From: JAWLHU01 sp049324875
GTDB taxonomy: Bacteria > Bacillota > Sulfobacillia > Symbiobacteriales > Symbiobacteriaceae
NCBI GenBank assembly: GCA_049324875.1
Contig: JBMONC010000073.1
Span: 1 to 64,000, forward strand
DNA length: 64,000 nucleotides
Reading direction: 5' to 3'
Shown: positions 1-8,193 of the stretch, piece by piece
How the letters are laid out: the number at the start of each line of letters is the position of its first letter
Numbering within the stretch: position 1 is the first letter of the stretch
Program-made: the position numbers and the translations under genes
Notes under the pieces: model-generated
Told to the model about the DNA's origin: nothing
What the model saw: only the letters and a program-made list of their open reading frames with translations
The model's database searches: none

Positions 1-12
1 TGAGGTGAGGAC

Positions 13-357
13 TTGATCAAGGAACTGGCCAAGGGGACCGCCGAGCCGCTGGTGCTGCAGATTCTGGCGGGCAGCTCCCTGCACGGGTACGGGATTCTGC
101 AGGCAATCAAGGAGCGGTCGGAGGGGGTGCTGGAGTTCACCGAGGGGACGGTCTACCCGCTGCTGCACGCCCTGGAGCAGGAGGGGCTGCTCTCCTCCGT
201 CTGGGAGGCGCTCCCCTCCGGGCGCCGGCGGAAGGTGTACTGCATCACACCTGCGGGGCAGCGGCGGCTGGCGGAGAGCCGGGAGCAGTGGCGGCGGTTC
301 CGGCTGGCCATCGACAACATCTTTGGCTTGCGGGAGGGGGTCGAGGCGGGTGGCTGA
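13..357 (+). CDS. PadR-family transcriptional regulator
   Basis: A 114-residue winged-helix repressor of the short PadR type. The pattern LVLQILAGSSLHGYGILQAI followed by EGTVYPLLHALEQEGLL and the wing SGRRRKVYCITPAGQRRL is characteristic. The start is TTG at 13 behind GAGGTGAGG. Its stop overlaps the GTG start of the next gene, a membrane protein with a PadR-associated prefix domain. The family usually represses its own operon and a partner membrane protein or transporter in response to a small-molecule or envelope signal. The ligand cannot be told from sequence. The upstream promoter lies outside the window. Confidence 0.93.
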   Translation: MIKELAKGTAEPLVLQILAGSSLHGYGILQAIKERSEGVLEFTEGTVYPLLHALEQEGLLSSVWEALPSGRRRKVYCITPAGQRRLAESREQWRRFRLAIDNIFGLREGVEAGG

Positions 358-1147
358 CTTCCAGCAGTTCCTGCTCCGGCTCGGCTCGGTGATCGTGGAC
401 TACCGCTACCGGATGGAGATCGAGGAGGAGATCCTGGACCACCTGGAGTGCGCCGCAGCCGGCTGGGAGGCGGAGGGGCTGGAGCCCGCCGAGGCGCGGC
501 GCCGGGCGATGGAGTCCTTCGGGGATCCGGCGGCGATCGGCAGGCTGCTGCAGGAGACGGAACGGGGAGGGAGACTGATGCGGATGGTGCGGCTGTCGGG
601 GGTCTGTGCGCTGGTGAGCGGGATTATCGCGGCGCTGTCGATGCGGGAGACCAGTCTCACGTACAAGATCGAGGGGTTCATCCGACAGTTCATCCCGGGG
701 GACCGGTACGGCAACACGCTCTTCTTCCTCTGCTTTGCCCTCTTCGTCGTCGGGCTGATCGGCTTCCGGCTGAGGCATGCCCGCAGCCGGTCCGAGGGAA
801 TCGCCCTGCTGGCTGCCCCGGTGCTAGGCCCGCTCCTCCTGCTCCTGGGGGGGCTCTGGCTGGGGTGGGATGTGATGATGGCGGGCTTTCTGACGGTGGG
901 GGTCGGCCTCTCGGTGGCCGGCGGCTTCCTCTTCCGGCGGGAGGAGAACCCCCTGAGGAGCCTCGGCCTGCTGATCGCCATCGCCGGCGCCCTGCCCCTG
1001 CTCTTCCCCTTCCTGGGCCCCTACGCCGCCGAGAAGCCAGTCGGGGCCGTGATCACCTACGCCTTCGCCACCGGCTGGATGCTGCTGGGGGTCGCCCTCC
1101 TCGCCGGCCGGGGCGCCGGGGCGGGAACGCCCCACCGCACCGCCTGA
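350..1147 (+). CDS. Membrane protein with N-terminal permease-prefix domain
   Basis: The GTG start at 350 overlaps the padR stop, so the two are translationally coupled. An upstream in-frame start at 323 would run back through padR and is less likely. Residues 1-75 carry a soluble helical segment (EIEEEILDHLECA, then ARRRAMESFGDP) typical of the permease-prefix domain found next to PadR genes. The rest is hydrophobic, with about five or six membrane segments. No enzyme or transporter motif is visible. Paired PadR and prefix-domain proteins commonly form a small autoregulated membrane module. The function is unknown, and the family-level call is firm only for the prefix domain. Confidence 0.8.
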   Translation: MADFQQFLLRLGSVIVDYRYRMEIEEEILDHLECAAAGWEAEGLEPAEARRRAMESFGDPAAIGRLLQETERGGRLMRMVRLSGVCALVSGIIAALSMRETSLTYKIEGFIRQFIPGDRYGNTLFFLCFALFVVGLIGFRLRHARSRSEGIALLAAPVLGPLLLLLGGLWLGWDVMMAGFLTVGVGLSVAGGFLFRREENPLRSLGLLIAIAGALPLLFPFLGPYAAEKPVGAVITYAFATGWMLLGVALLAGRGAGAGTPHRTA

Positions 1148-1160
1148 GGGGCGCGCAAAA

Positions 1161-1190
1161 GCCGAGGGAGCAGGCCTCCCTCGGCTTCGT
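1161..1190. terminator. Bidirectional intrinsic terminator
   Basis: Ten-base perfect stem GCCGAGGGAG / CTCCCTCGGC with a five-base loop, flanked by AAAA on the left and TTCGT on the right. It lies between two convergent genes, the membrane protein and the end of the suf operon. The better U-run is for minus-strand transcripts. Confidence 0.8.
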
Positions 1191-1197
1191 CTATGCG

Positions 1198-1512
1198 CTA
1201 CAGCAGCCCCATCTGCCGGGCCTTCTTCAGCCGCTCGCTCATCTTGTCGGGGGTCCAGGGCGGGTCGAAGGTGAGCCGCACATCCACCTGGTTGACCCCC
1301 GGGATCGACTTGAGCGCCGCCTCCGCCTGCATCTGGATCAGCGGCCCCACCGGGCAGGCCTGGGTGGTCAGCGTCATGTCGATGCCGACGTTGTTATCCT
1401 CGGTGATCTCCACGTCGTAGATCAGCCCCAGGTCGACGATGTTCAGCCGGAGCTCCGGATCGTTGACCCGCTCCAGCACCTTCAGCACCTGTTCCTTGGT
1501 GATCTGAGCCAT
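1198..1512 (-). CDS. MIP18/DUF59-family Fe-S assembly factor (SufT-like)
   Basis: 104 residues, full length for the DUF59/MIP18 family. The core NDPELRLNIVDLGLIYDVEI and the conserved cysteine context LTTQACPVGPLIQMQAEAAL are both present. It is the last gene of the suf operon, two bases after the Rieske-type gene. Family members (SufT, the PaaD-like group, eukaryotic CIAO2) help mature or deliver Fe-S clusters to target proteins. Operon position supports a SufT-like carrier or targeting role rather than a phenylacetate function. The start is ATG at 1512. Confidence 0.9.
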   Translation of the reverse strand: MAQITKEQVLKVLERVNDPELRLNIVDLGLIYDVEITEDNNVGIDMTLTTQACPVGPLIQMQAEAALKSIPGVNQVDVRLTFDPPWTPDKMSERLKKARQMGLL

Positions 1513-1514
1513 GC

Positions 1515-1820
1515 TTACACCTCCACCAGAATGTCGGACCCCTCGATGACCACCCTGTAGGTCTCCACCGGGGTGACCGCCGGGAAGGTAAGCGCCTCCC
1601 CGGTCTTGATATCAAACCGAGCCCCATGCAGCGGGCAAGCCACCTGACACCCCATGATCTGCCCCTCGCTCAGCGAGGCCTCCGCATGGGAGCAGGTGTC
1701 GCCAATGGCGTAGAACCCCCCATCCACATGGAAGAGGGCGATCTTCTGGCGCTTCACCAGCACCCGCTTCGCCGAGCCCGCCGGGATCTCATGCACCTCA
1801 GCCACCTTGACCAGCGCCAT
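1515..1820 (-). CDS. Rieske-type [2Fe-2S] ferredoxin
   Basis: 101-residue soluble single-domain Rieske protein. The two ligand boxes CSHAE (C-x-H) and CPLHGARFD (C-x2-H) are intact, so it should bind a [2Fe-2S] cluster through two Cys and two His. It resembles NirD and dioxygenase ferredoxins, but no reductase or oxygenase gene is nearby. Its place between sufB and the DUF59 gene suggests an electron-transfer role in cluster assembly. That role is inference from context. There is no signal peptide. Confidence 0.9.
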   Translation of the reverse strand: MALVKVAEVHEIPAGSAKRVLVKRQKIALFHVDGGFYAIGDTCSHAEASLSEGQIMGCQVACPLHGARFDIKTGEALTFPAVTPVETYRVVIEGSDILVEV

Positions 1821-1885
1821 GCTCTGGTTACCTCCTGTTCAAGACCAGAGGGGCAAGCCTGAGCAGCTTGCCCCTTGATCGCAGC

Positions 1886-3286
1886 CTAACCGACCGAACC
1901 CTCCATCTCCATCTCGATCAGGCGGTTCAGCTCGACGGCGTACTCCATCGGCAGCTCCTTGGCGAAGGGCTCGATGAAGCCCATCACCACCATCGCCATC
2001 GCCTGCTCCTCGGAGAGGCCGCGGCTCATCAGGTAGAAGAGCTGCTCCTCCGAGACCTTGGAGACCGTGGCCTCGTGCTCGATGGTGACGTTCTCGTTCA
2101 GGATGTCCATATAGGGGATGGTGTGCGACTGGGACCTGTCGTCGAAGATCAGGGCGTCGCACTCCACCTTCACCTTGGCCCGCTCCGCCTTCTTGTCGAC
2201 CAGGATGTGGCCCCGGTAGGTGGTGTTGCCGCTCTCCCGGGAGATCGACTTGGAGGTGATCCGGGAGGAGGTGTCGGGGGCGAAGTGGTAGATCTTGGCG
2301 CCGGCGTCCTGGGTCATCCCCTTGGAGGCGACGGCGATGGAGATCACCTCGCCGCGGGCCCGGGGGCCCATCAGGTAGACGGCGGGGTACTTCATGGTCA
2401 CCTTGGAGCCGATGTTGCCGTCGACCCACTCCATCACGGCGTCCTCGTAGGCCACCGCCCGCTTGGTCACCAGGTTGTAGACGTTGGTGGACCAGTTCTG
2501 GATGGTGGTGTAGCGGCAGCGGCCGCCCTTCTTCACGATGATCTCCACCACGGCGGAGTGGAGCGAGTCGGTGGAGTAGGTGGGGGCGGTGCAGCCCTCC
2601 ACGTAGTGGACGTTGGCGCCCTCATCGACGATGATCAGGGTCCGCTCGAACTGGCCCATGTTCTCGGTGTTGATCCGGAAGTAGGCCTGCAGCGGGATCT
2701 CCACCGAGACGCCCGGCGGGACGTAGATGAAGGAGCCGCCCGACCAGACGGCGGTGTTGAGCGCCGCAAACTTGTTGTCGGTCATGGGGATGACGGAGCC
2801 GAAGTACTCCTTGACGATCTCCGGGTGCTCCCTCAGACCGGTGTCCATGTCCATGAAGAGGACGCCCTTCTCCTCCAGGTCCTTGCGGATGTTGTGGTAG
2901 ACGACCTCGGACTCGTACTGGGCCGAGACGCCGGCCAGGAACTTCCGCTCCGCCTCGGGGATGCCGAGCCGGTCGAAGGTGTTCTTGATCTCCTCGGGCA
3001 CCTCGTCCCAGGAGCGGCCCTGCCGGTCGGTGGCCCGGACGAAGTAGTGGATGTCCTGGAAGTTGATCTCGCTCAGGTCGGTGCCCCAGGTGGGCATCGG
3101 CTTGGACGTGAAGACCTCGAAGGCCTTCAGCCGGATCTCCCGCATCCAGTCGGGCTCGTTCTTGAACCGGGAGATCGACTCGACGATCTCACGGGTCAGC
3201 CCCTTCTCCGACTTGAAGACATAGTTCTCCGGGTCGTGGAAGCCATATTTATATTCGCCGACGATATCCCGCGGCTCGCTAGCCAT
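1886..3286 (-). CDS. sufB: Fe-S cluster scaffold subunit SufB
   Basis: 466 residues, normal SufB length. The N-terminus EYKYGFHDPENYVFKSEKGL, the central EGCTAPTYSTDSLHSAVVEI with its conserved Cys, and the C-terminal MSRGLSEEQAMAMVVMGFIE match the SufB family. SufB forms the SufBC2D scaffold on which clusters are built using sulfur from SufS-SufU. The start overlaps the end of sufU by 8 bases, indicating coupled translation. Operon order C-D-S-U-B is the same as in Bacillus. Confidence 0.97.
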   Translation of the reverse strand: MASEPRDIVGEYKYGFHDPENYVFKSEKGLTREIVESISRFKNEPDWMREIRLKAFEVFTSKPMPTWGTDLSEINFQDIHYFVRATDRQGRSWDEVPEEIKNTFDRLGIPEAERKFLAGVSAQYESEVVYHNIRKDLEEKGVLFMDMDTGLREHPEIVKEYFGSVIPMTDNKFAALNTAVWSGGSFIYVPPGVSVEIPLQAYFRINTENMGQFERTLIIVDEGANVHYVEGCTAPTYSTDSLHSAVVEIIVKKGGRCRYTTIQNWSTNVYNLVTKRAVAYEDAVMEWVDGNIGSKVTMKYPAVYLMGPRARGEVISIAVASKGMTQDAGAKIYHFAPDTSSRITSKSISRESGNTTYRGHILVDKKAERAKVKVECDALIFDDRSQSHTIPYMDILNENVTIEHEATVSKVSEEQLFYLMSRGLSEEQAMAMVVMGFIEPFAKELPMEYAVELNRLIEMEMEGSVG

Positions 3287-3746
3287 TCGCTTCCCCTCCT
3301 TCGTACTCCTTGATCCCTTCCTCCAGGCAGTGCCAGGCCAGCGTGGCGCACTTGATGCGCACGGGGAACTTGCTGACCCCTGAAAGCGCCTGGAGCTCCC
3401 CCAACAGCTTGTAGTTGCCCTCTTCGCTCTTCATCATGCTGTAGAAGGACTGCATCAGGACCTGCGCTTCCTCCAGCGTCTTGCCCTTGAGGGCGACCGA
3501 CATCATGGAGGCGCTGGCCATGGAGATGGAGCAGCCCCGCCCGTTCCACTTGACGTCGTCAATCTTGCCGTCAGCCCCCAAGCTGACTTGGACCTCGAGA
3601 TCATCGCCGCAGGTGGGGTTGTGGAGGTGCTTCTTCAGCACGGCGTTCTCCACGGCGCCCTTGTTGCGCGGCTTCTTGTAATGATCCAGGATCACCTGCT
3701 GGTACAGGGTGCTCAGGTTGACCGGATGCTGGCCCTCAAGCGACAT
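3279..3746 (-). CDS. sufU: Zinc-dependent sulfurtransferase SufU
   Basis: 155 residues. The zinc ligands of Bacillus SufU are all visible: NPTCGDDLEV (Cys and Asp), GRGCSISMAS (Cys) and IKCATLAWHC (Cys). The Gly-Asp-Asp insertion separates it from the IscU scaffold. SufU accepts persulfide sulfur from SufS and passes it to SufBCD. It overlaps sufS upstream and sufB downstream. Presence of SufU instead of SufE is a Gram-positive signature. Confidence 0.96.
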   Translation of the reverse strand: MSLEGQHPVNLSTLYQQVILDHYKKPRNKGAVENAVLKKHLHNPTCGDDLEVQVSLGADGKIDDVKWNGRGCSISMASASMMSVALKGKTLEEAQVLMQSFYSMMKSEEGNYKLLGELQALSGVSKFPVRIKCATLAWHCLEEGIKEYEGGEANG

Positions 3747-4968
3747 AGCCGAAGAACTCCTTTGCGTGGAGGAGGGACTCGACCAGGCGGTCGATCTCCG
3801 CCTTTGTGTTGTAGATATAGAAACTCGCCCGGTTGGTGGCCGGCACGTCCAGGAGCTCCATCAAGGGCTGGGCGCAGTGGTGCCCCACCCGGATGGCCAC
3901 CCCGTCCTCGTTCAGGACGGCCGACATGTCGTGCGGGTGAATCCCTTCCACATCAAAGCTGATCAGTCCTGCCCGGGGCTGCCGGGGGCCGAAGAGCCGC
4001 ATCCCCTCGATGGCGGAGAGCTTCTCCCAGGCGTACTCGGTCAGCTCCTTCTCGTGGGCGTAGACGTTCTCCATCCCCAGGGCGGAGAGGTAGTCCACCG
4101 CCGCCCCGAAGGCGATGAAGTCGGCGATGTTGGGGGTGCCGGCCTCGAACTTGGCCGGGCACTCGGCCCACTTGGCCCCCGAGAGGTGGGCCTCGGAGAT
4201 CATCGAGCCGCCGAAGTAGGTCGGCTCCATCTCCTCCAGCAGCTCCATCTTGCCCCAGAGGAAGCCGGTGCCGGTGGGCGCCAGCATCTTGTGGCCGGCG
4301 GCGGAGATCCAGTCGGCATCCCATTCCTTCACATCCACCGGCATGTGGGGCACCGCCTGCACCGCATCCAGCGCCACCTTGGCCCCGGCGCTGTGCGCCT
4401 TGGCCACCATCTCCCTCACCGGGTTGATGGTGCCCAGCACGTTGGAGGCGACGGAGAAGGCGACGAATTTCACGTTCCCCTCCGCCAGCAGCCGGTCATA
4501 GGACTCCTGGCTCAGGGTGCCGTCGGGCAGCAGGTCGATATACTTGATGGTCGCCCCGGTCTCCTTGGCCGCCTGCTGCCAGGGGATCAGGTTGGAGTGG
4601 TGCTCCATCCCCGAGGTGATGATCACATCCCCCGGCTTCAGCCGGCGGCGGAGCCAGCCGTAGGCCACCATGTTCAGCCCCTCGGAGCCGTTCCGGGTGA
4701 AGACGACCTGGTTGGGGGAGGGGGAGCCGATGAACCGGGCGATCTTCTCCCGGGCCCCCTCGAACCCCTCGGTGGCCTTCTCCGCCAGGGTGTGAATCCC
4801 CCGGTGGACGTTGGCGTTATAGCCCTCGTAGTAGTCGACCAGCGCCTGGATCACCTGGCGGGGCTTCTGGGTGGTGGCGGCGTTGTCCAGGTAGACCAGC
4901 GGGTGGCCGTTCATCTCCTGATGGAGGATGGGGAAGTCCTGACGGATCCGGGCCACATCCAACACCAT
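3736..4968 (-). CDS. sufS: Cysteine desulfurase SufS
   Basis: 410-residue PLP enzyme of class II cysteine desulfurases. The PLP lysine is in AAGHKMLAPTGTGFLWG, and the persulfide-forming cysteine lies in RVGHHCAQPLM. The N-terminal PLVYLDNAATTQKP is typical. It converts cysteine to alanine and hands the sulfur to SufU. The ATG shares one base with the sufD stop (TAATG), so translation is coupled. Confidence 0.97.
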   Translation of the reverse strand: MVLDVARIRQDFPILHQEMNGHPLVYLDNAATTQKPRQVIQALVDYYEGYNANVHRGIHTLAEKATEGFEGAREKIARFIGSPSPNQVVFTRNGSEGLNMVAYGWLRRRLKPGDVIITSGMEHHSNLIPWQQAAKETGATIKYIDLLPDGTLSQESYDRLLAEGNVKFVAFSVASNVLGTINPVREMVAKAHSAGAKVALDAVQAVPHMPVDVKEWDADWISAAGHKMLAPTGTGFLWGKMELLEEMEPTYFGGSMISEAHLSGAKWAECPAKFEAGTPNIADFIAFGAAVDYLSALGMENVYAHEKELTEYAWEKLSAIEGMRLFGPRQPRAGLISFDVEGIHPHDMSAVLNEDGVAIRVGHHCAQPLMELLDVPATNRASFYIYNTKAEIDRLVESLLHAKEFFGYVA

Positions 4969-6116
4969 TACTTCACCTTCTCTCCCATGAGAGCGGTCAT
5001 CGCATCGCGCAGCTCCGCCACGGGGATCTGCTCCAGCACCGGGCCGAGGAAGGCCAGGACCAGCATCCGGATCGCCTCGGTCCGGCTCAGGCCGCGGGCC
5101 ATCAGGTAGAAGAGCTGCTCCTCGTCCAGCTGGCCGACGGTGGCGGCATGACCGGCGCCGGCGACCTCGTGCTCGTTGATGATCAGGGCGGGGATCGAGT
5201 CGGCGCGGGCCTTATCCGAGAGGACGAGCGCCTGCTGCCGCTGGTAGGTGGAGGCGTTCTTGGCGGCGTAGTCGATCTGACCGTTGCCCCGGAAGACGGT
5301 GTGCGCCTTGCCGGAGAGGACGCCCCGGCCCAGGATGTCGGAGCGGCTGTTGGAGCCGGTGTGGACCTGGCTGGCCACGATGTCCTGGTGCTGGTTGTCG
5401 GTGGCGCCGAAGACCACCTTCAGATTGGACTCAGAGCCCTCGCCGTTCACATCGTTGACGATCTCCGAGCGGACCAGGGCGCCGCCGAACTCACCGCCGG
5501 CCCAGTCCAGGGTGGAGTCCCGCCCGGTCTTGCCCCGGCGGAAGGTGAAGGCCCAGGCGTCCTGGGAGTGGTTCTGCAGGTAGCCGTAGCGGACCCGGGC
5601 GCCCTGCTTGGGGAGGATCTCCACCACGTGGACGCTGGCGTACTCGCCGGTGCCCTCGTAGCGCTCCAGCAGGGTGACCTCGGCGTTATCCTCGGCCACC
5701 ACAAGGGTATGCAGGTACTGCGCCTCGCCATCCTGGGCCTCATAGACTACCTGCAGCGGCTCCTCGACCACCACGCCCCGGGGGACGTAGAGGAGGACGC
5801 CGCCGTTGAGGAAGGCGGCCTGGGCGGCGGAGAGCTCATGCTGATCCATGGCGTAGAGGGAGCCCAGGTACTGCTCGATCAGGCCGGCGTGCTGGGCGGC
5901 CACGTCGAGCAGGTTGGCGAAGACGACCCCCTCGGGCACGCTGCCCTTCAGGGTGACCCGGGCGGGAACGGACTTGTAGTGGGCCAGCTCCAGGCCCTCG
6001 AGGTCGGTGCGGCGCCAGGCCTCATCGGTCTTGGCGGGCAGGCTCAGCCGCTGCGCCAGGGCCAGAGCCGCCTGACGGCGCTCCTGGAGAAAGCGGGGTT
6101 CGGTTACCGTCGGCAT
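4968..6116 (-). CDS. sufD: Fe-S cluster assembly protein SufD
   Basis: 382 residues, related to SufB throughout the beta-helix core and the C-terminal helix, where MARGLSRTEAIRMLVLAFLG parallels SufB. It lacks the SufB-specific Cys-Thr motif. It partners SufB and two SufC in the scaffold complex and is linked to iron acquisition in the family. It starts three bases after the sufC stop and overlaps sufS by one base. Confidence 0.96.
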   Translation of the reverse strand: MPTVTEPRFLQERRQAALALAQRLSLPAKTDEAWRRTDLEGLELAHYKSVPARVTLKGSVPEGVVFANLLDVAAQHAGLIEQYLGSLYAMDQHELSAAQAAFLNGGVLLYVPRGVVVEEPLQVVYEAQDGEAQYLHTLVVAEDNAEVTLLERYEGTGEYASVHVVEILPKQGARVRYGYLQNHSQDAWAFTFRRGKTGRDSTLDWAGGEFGGALVRSEIVNDVNGEGSESNLKVVFGATDNQHQDIVASQVHTGSNSRSDILGRGVLSGKAHTVFRGNGQIDYAAKNASTYQRQQALVLSDKARADSIPALIINEHEVAGAGHAATVGQLDEEQLFYLMARGLSRTEAIRMLVLAFLGPVLEQIPVAELRDAMTALMGEKVK

Positions 6117-6119
6117 GGG

Positions 6120-6905
6120 CTACTTCACCCCCGCCTCGGCGGCCTCGTCCACGATGCCGAGCTCGGCCTTGATCCAGTCATAGCCCTTCCGCTCGATCTC
6201 CAGCGCCAGCTCGGGACCGCCGGTCTTGACGATCCGGCCGCCCATCAGCACGTGGACGACGTCGGGCTTGATATGGTCGAGGATCCGGTGGTAGTGGGTG
6301 ATCACGATGGCGCCGAAGTCGGGACCGCGCAGGGAGTTGACCGCCTTGGCGACCACCTTCAGGGCGTCGATGTCCAGGCCCGAGTCGGTCTCGTCAAGGA
6401 CGGCGAACTTGGGCTGCAGCAGGGTCATCTGCAGCATCTCGTTCCGCTTCTTCTCGCCCCCGGAGAAGCCCTCGTTCAGGTAGCGGGCGGCGAAGGACTC
6501 GTCCATCTCCAGCAGGTTCATCTTCTCGGCCAGCATCTCCTGGAAGTCCCAGACGGAGATCTCCTCGCCGCGCACGGCGTTGACCGCCTGCCGCAGGAAG
6601 TTGGCGACGGTGACCCCGGCCACCTCGAAGGGGTACTGGAAGGCGAGGAAGAGGCCGGCCTTGGCCCGGTCGCTCACCTCCATCGCCAGGATATCCTCGT
6701 CGCCGAGGAAGACCGAGCCGCCGGTCACCTCATAGCGGGGATGGCCCATCAGGGCGAAGCCGAGGGTGGTCTTGCCGGCGCCGTTGGGGCCCATGATGGC
6801 GTGGATCTCACCCGGCTTGACCTCCAGGCTGAGGCCCTTCAGGATCTCCTTCTCTCCGATGTTCACGCGCAGGTCCTTGATTGTCAGGGGGGCGCCAGTG
6901 GTCAC
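6120..6905 (-). CDS. sufC: Fe-S assembly ATPase SufC
   Basis: 261 residues, ABC-ATPase. Walker A is GPNGAGKTTL, the signature is FSGGEKKRNE, and Walker B is FAVLDETDSGLDID. ATP binding reshapes SufB-SufD so that cluster atoms can enter. It is the first gene of the minus-strand operon. The GTG start at 6905 follows AAAGGAG at good spacing. The proposed promoter lies about 265 bases upstream, leaving a long 5' leader. Confidence 0.97.
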   Translation of the reverse strand: MTTGAPLTIKDLRVNIGEKEILKGLSLEVKPGEIHAIMGPNGAGKTTLGFALMGHPRYEVTGGSVFLGDEDILAMEVSDRAKAGLFLAFQYPFEVAGVTVANFLRQAVNAVRGEEISVWDFQEMLAEKMNLLEMDESFAARYLNEGFSGGEKKRNEMLQMTLLQPKFAVLDETDSGLDIDALKVVAKAVNSLRGPDFGAIVITHYHRILDHIKPDVVHVLMGGRIVKTGGPELALEIERKGYDWIKAELGIVDEAAEAGVK

Positions 6906-7099
6906 TGTTGCACTACTCCTTTCCCTAAGAGGAACAAATGGTGTTATACCGGCACGGTTACAGCCGCCCGCGGGGGCGGTCTCATAAGGCCAGCCAGCGC
7001 CTGCCTTGATCCACCTGGTGAGAGTAGCATTCCCGGTGCAGGGAAATCTACCTCCGCAACCGAGCCTTGATCCGGGTGTCGGGCTGCATCACCTGGGTC

Positions 7100-7128
7100 T
7101 TGTTTACACTGCGGCTACAGTGTAAAAT
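7100..7128 (+). promoter_or_regulatory. Candidate promoter of the SufR-like regulator
   Basis: TTGTTT (7100-7105), 17-base spacer, TAAAAT (7123-7128). The whole spacer and part of both boxes coincide with the perfect palindrome at 7103-7126, so a bound repressor would block it. It reads toward the regulator gene at 7369, giving a leader of about 235 bases. Confidence 0.45.
7103..7126. promoter_or_regulatory. Palindromic operator 1 of the suf intergenic region
   Basis: Perfect inverted repeat TTTACACTG-N6-CAGTGTAAA. It is AT-rich in an otherwise GC-rich region and has a second, imperfect copy 84 bases away. It is the most likely site for the adjacent SufR-like protein. Confidence 0.7.
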
Positions 7129-7171
7129 AGGCGTAGCGCTGGTCGCAGGGCCTTGTCGAAACTCCAGTCCC

Positions 7172-7201
7172 ATTGTATGGACCCGGTTTACACTGTGTCA
7201 A
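7172..7201 (-). promoter_or_regulatory. Candidate suf operon promoter
   Basis: On the minus strand: consensus TTGACA (7201-7196), 18-base spacer, TACAAT (7177-7172). The -35 box is exactly the six-base centre of operator 2. It is the best sigma-A-like promoter on the minus strand upstream of sufC. Confidence 0.6.
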
Positions 7202-7210
7202 TAGTGTTAT
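7187..7210. promoter_or_regulatory. Palindromic operator 2 of the suf intergenic region
   Basis: TTTACACTG-N6-TAGTGTTAT: the left half is identical to operator 1 and the right half differs at three positions, with the same six-base centre. It covers the -35 box of the suf promoter candidate. Confidence 0.6.
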
Positions 7211-7368
7211 CGGGGCATTCGGGAACTTTTTTAAACCTGGCTAACACGTAAGTTTAGACGCCTCTATACAGCGGAGCGTGACGGGAAACTTTGCAAATCC
7301 CCGTCCTTCCGTGATCGACTCGCTGACTCTGCGCCGCACGGGCTGCGGCGCTCGATGGGGGGGTCTAT

Positions 7369-8094
7369 GTGGAACGGGATCCGCAGAAGGTGAGCGCCGT
7401 CCTGGCCGATCCGACCCGGTACAGCATCTACCAGTATGTCCTGGGTGCGCCCGGCCCGGTTCACGTGACCGATGTGGCGCGCAAGTTCTCGCTGCACCCG
7501 AATGTGGCACGGCTGCACCTGGGGAAGCTGGCCGAGATCGGCCTGCTGGTGGTCCGCACCGAGAAGAGCGGCAAGGGCGGGCGCCCCAGTTACGTCTATA
7601 CGCCGTCGGGCAGCGCCGTCTCGCTGACGGTGCCGGCCCGCGACTTCCAGCTGCTGGCCGACCTGCTTGTCCAGTCGCTCGCCCTGCTGGGCGACGGCGG
7701 CAAGGAGGCGGTGGAGCAGATTGGCTACACCTTTGGCCGCCGGCTGGGCCGGGAGGCGCTGGAGAAGCTGGCCCCGGCCATGGCGGCCGCGAACGGCTCC
7801 AGCGGGCCGGAGGTGCTGCTGGAGGCCTGCGTCACCGCCCTGAGCCGGCTGGGGGTGGCTGCCCATGTGGCCACCGGGGCGAATGGGCGGCCCAGCCTGG
7901 TGCTGAAGTCCTGTGGCTTCCAGGAGGTGGCCTCGGCCCACCCCGACCAGGTCTGCCACCTCTGCAAGGCGATGGTGGAAGGTGTGGCCCGCACCTGTGC
8001 CGAAGTCCATGCCGATGTGACCCAGGCGGGCACCGTCCCCAGGGGGGATAAGGAGTGCGTCTACGAGGTCAGCGGACTGATCCGCCTGGAGTAG
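7369..8094 (+). CDS. SufR-like winged-helix regulator with C-terminal cysteines
   Basis: About 241 residues from a GTG start. Residues 1-75 are an ArsR/DeoR-like winged helix (VTDVARKFSLHPNVARLHLG, then GRPSYVYTPSG). The C-terminal half ends with a cysteine set SCGF.., VCHLC, RTC and DKEC over about 55 residues, the arrangement seen in the SufR family, where Cys ligands hold an Fe-S cluster. It lies opposite the suf operon with two palindromes between them. I infer a repressor of suf that senses cluster status. SufR is known from cyanobacteria and actinobacteria. Ligand residues and the exact family should be checked by profile search. Confidence 0.78.
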   Translation: MERDPQKVSAVLADPTRYSIYQYVLGAPGPVHVTDVARKFSLHPNVARLHLGKLAEIGLLVVRTEKSGKGGRPSYVYTPSGSAVSLTVPARDFQLLADLLVQSLALLGDGGKEAVEQIGYTFGRRLGREALEKLAPAMAAANGSSGPEVLLEACVTALSRLGVAAHVATGANGRPSLVLKSCGFQEVASAHPDQVCHLCKAMVEGVARTCAEVHADVTQAGTVPRGDKECVYEVSGLIRLE

Positions 8095-8193
8095 GAGCGG
8101 CTAACCTCATTATTCTACCAGAAAGATTGGGCATGCGGTAGGAAAATGGACCAGTTTTCGCCGAAGGGTCCGGTCTCAGGAGGAGGGGCGGGG

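Noticed and set aside
1868..3313. Long plus-strand open frame opposite sufB
   Set aside because: Composition shadow of sufB on a GC-rich genome. The protein has only low-complexity Leu/Val/Asp/Gly runs. The same applies to the frames opposite sufS, sufD, pabB, prfC, alaS and dctP.
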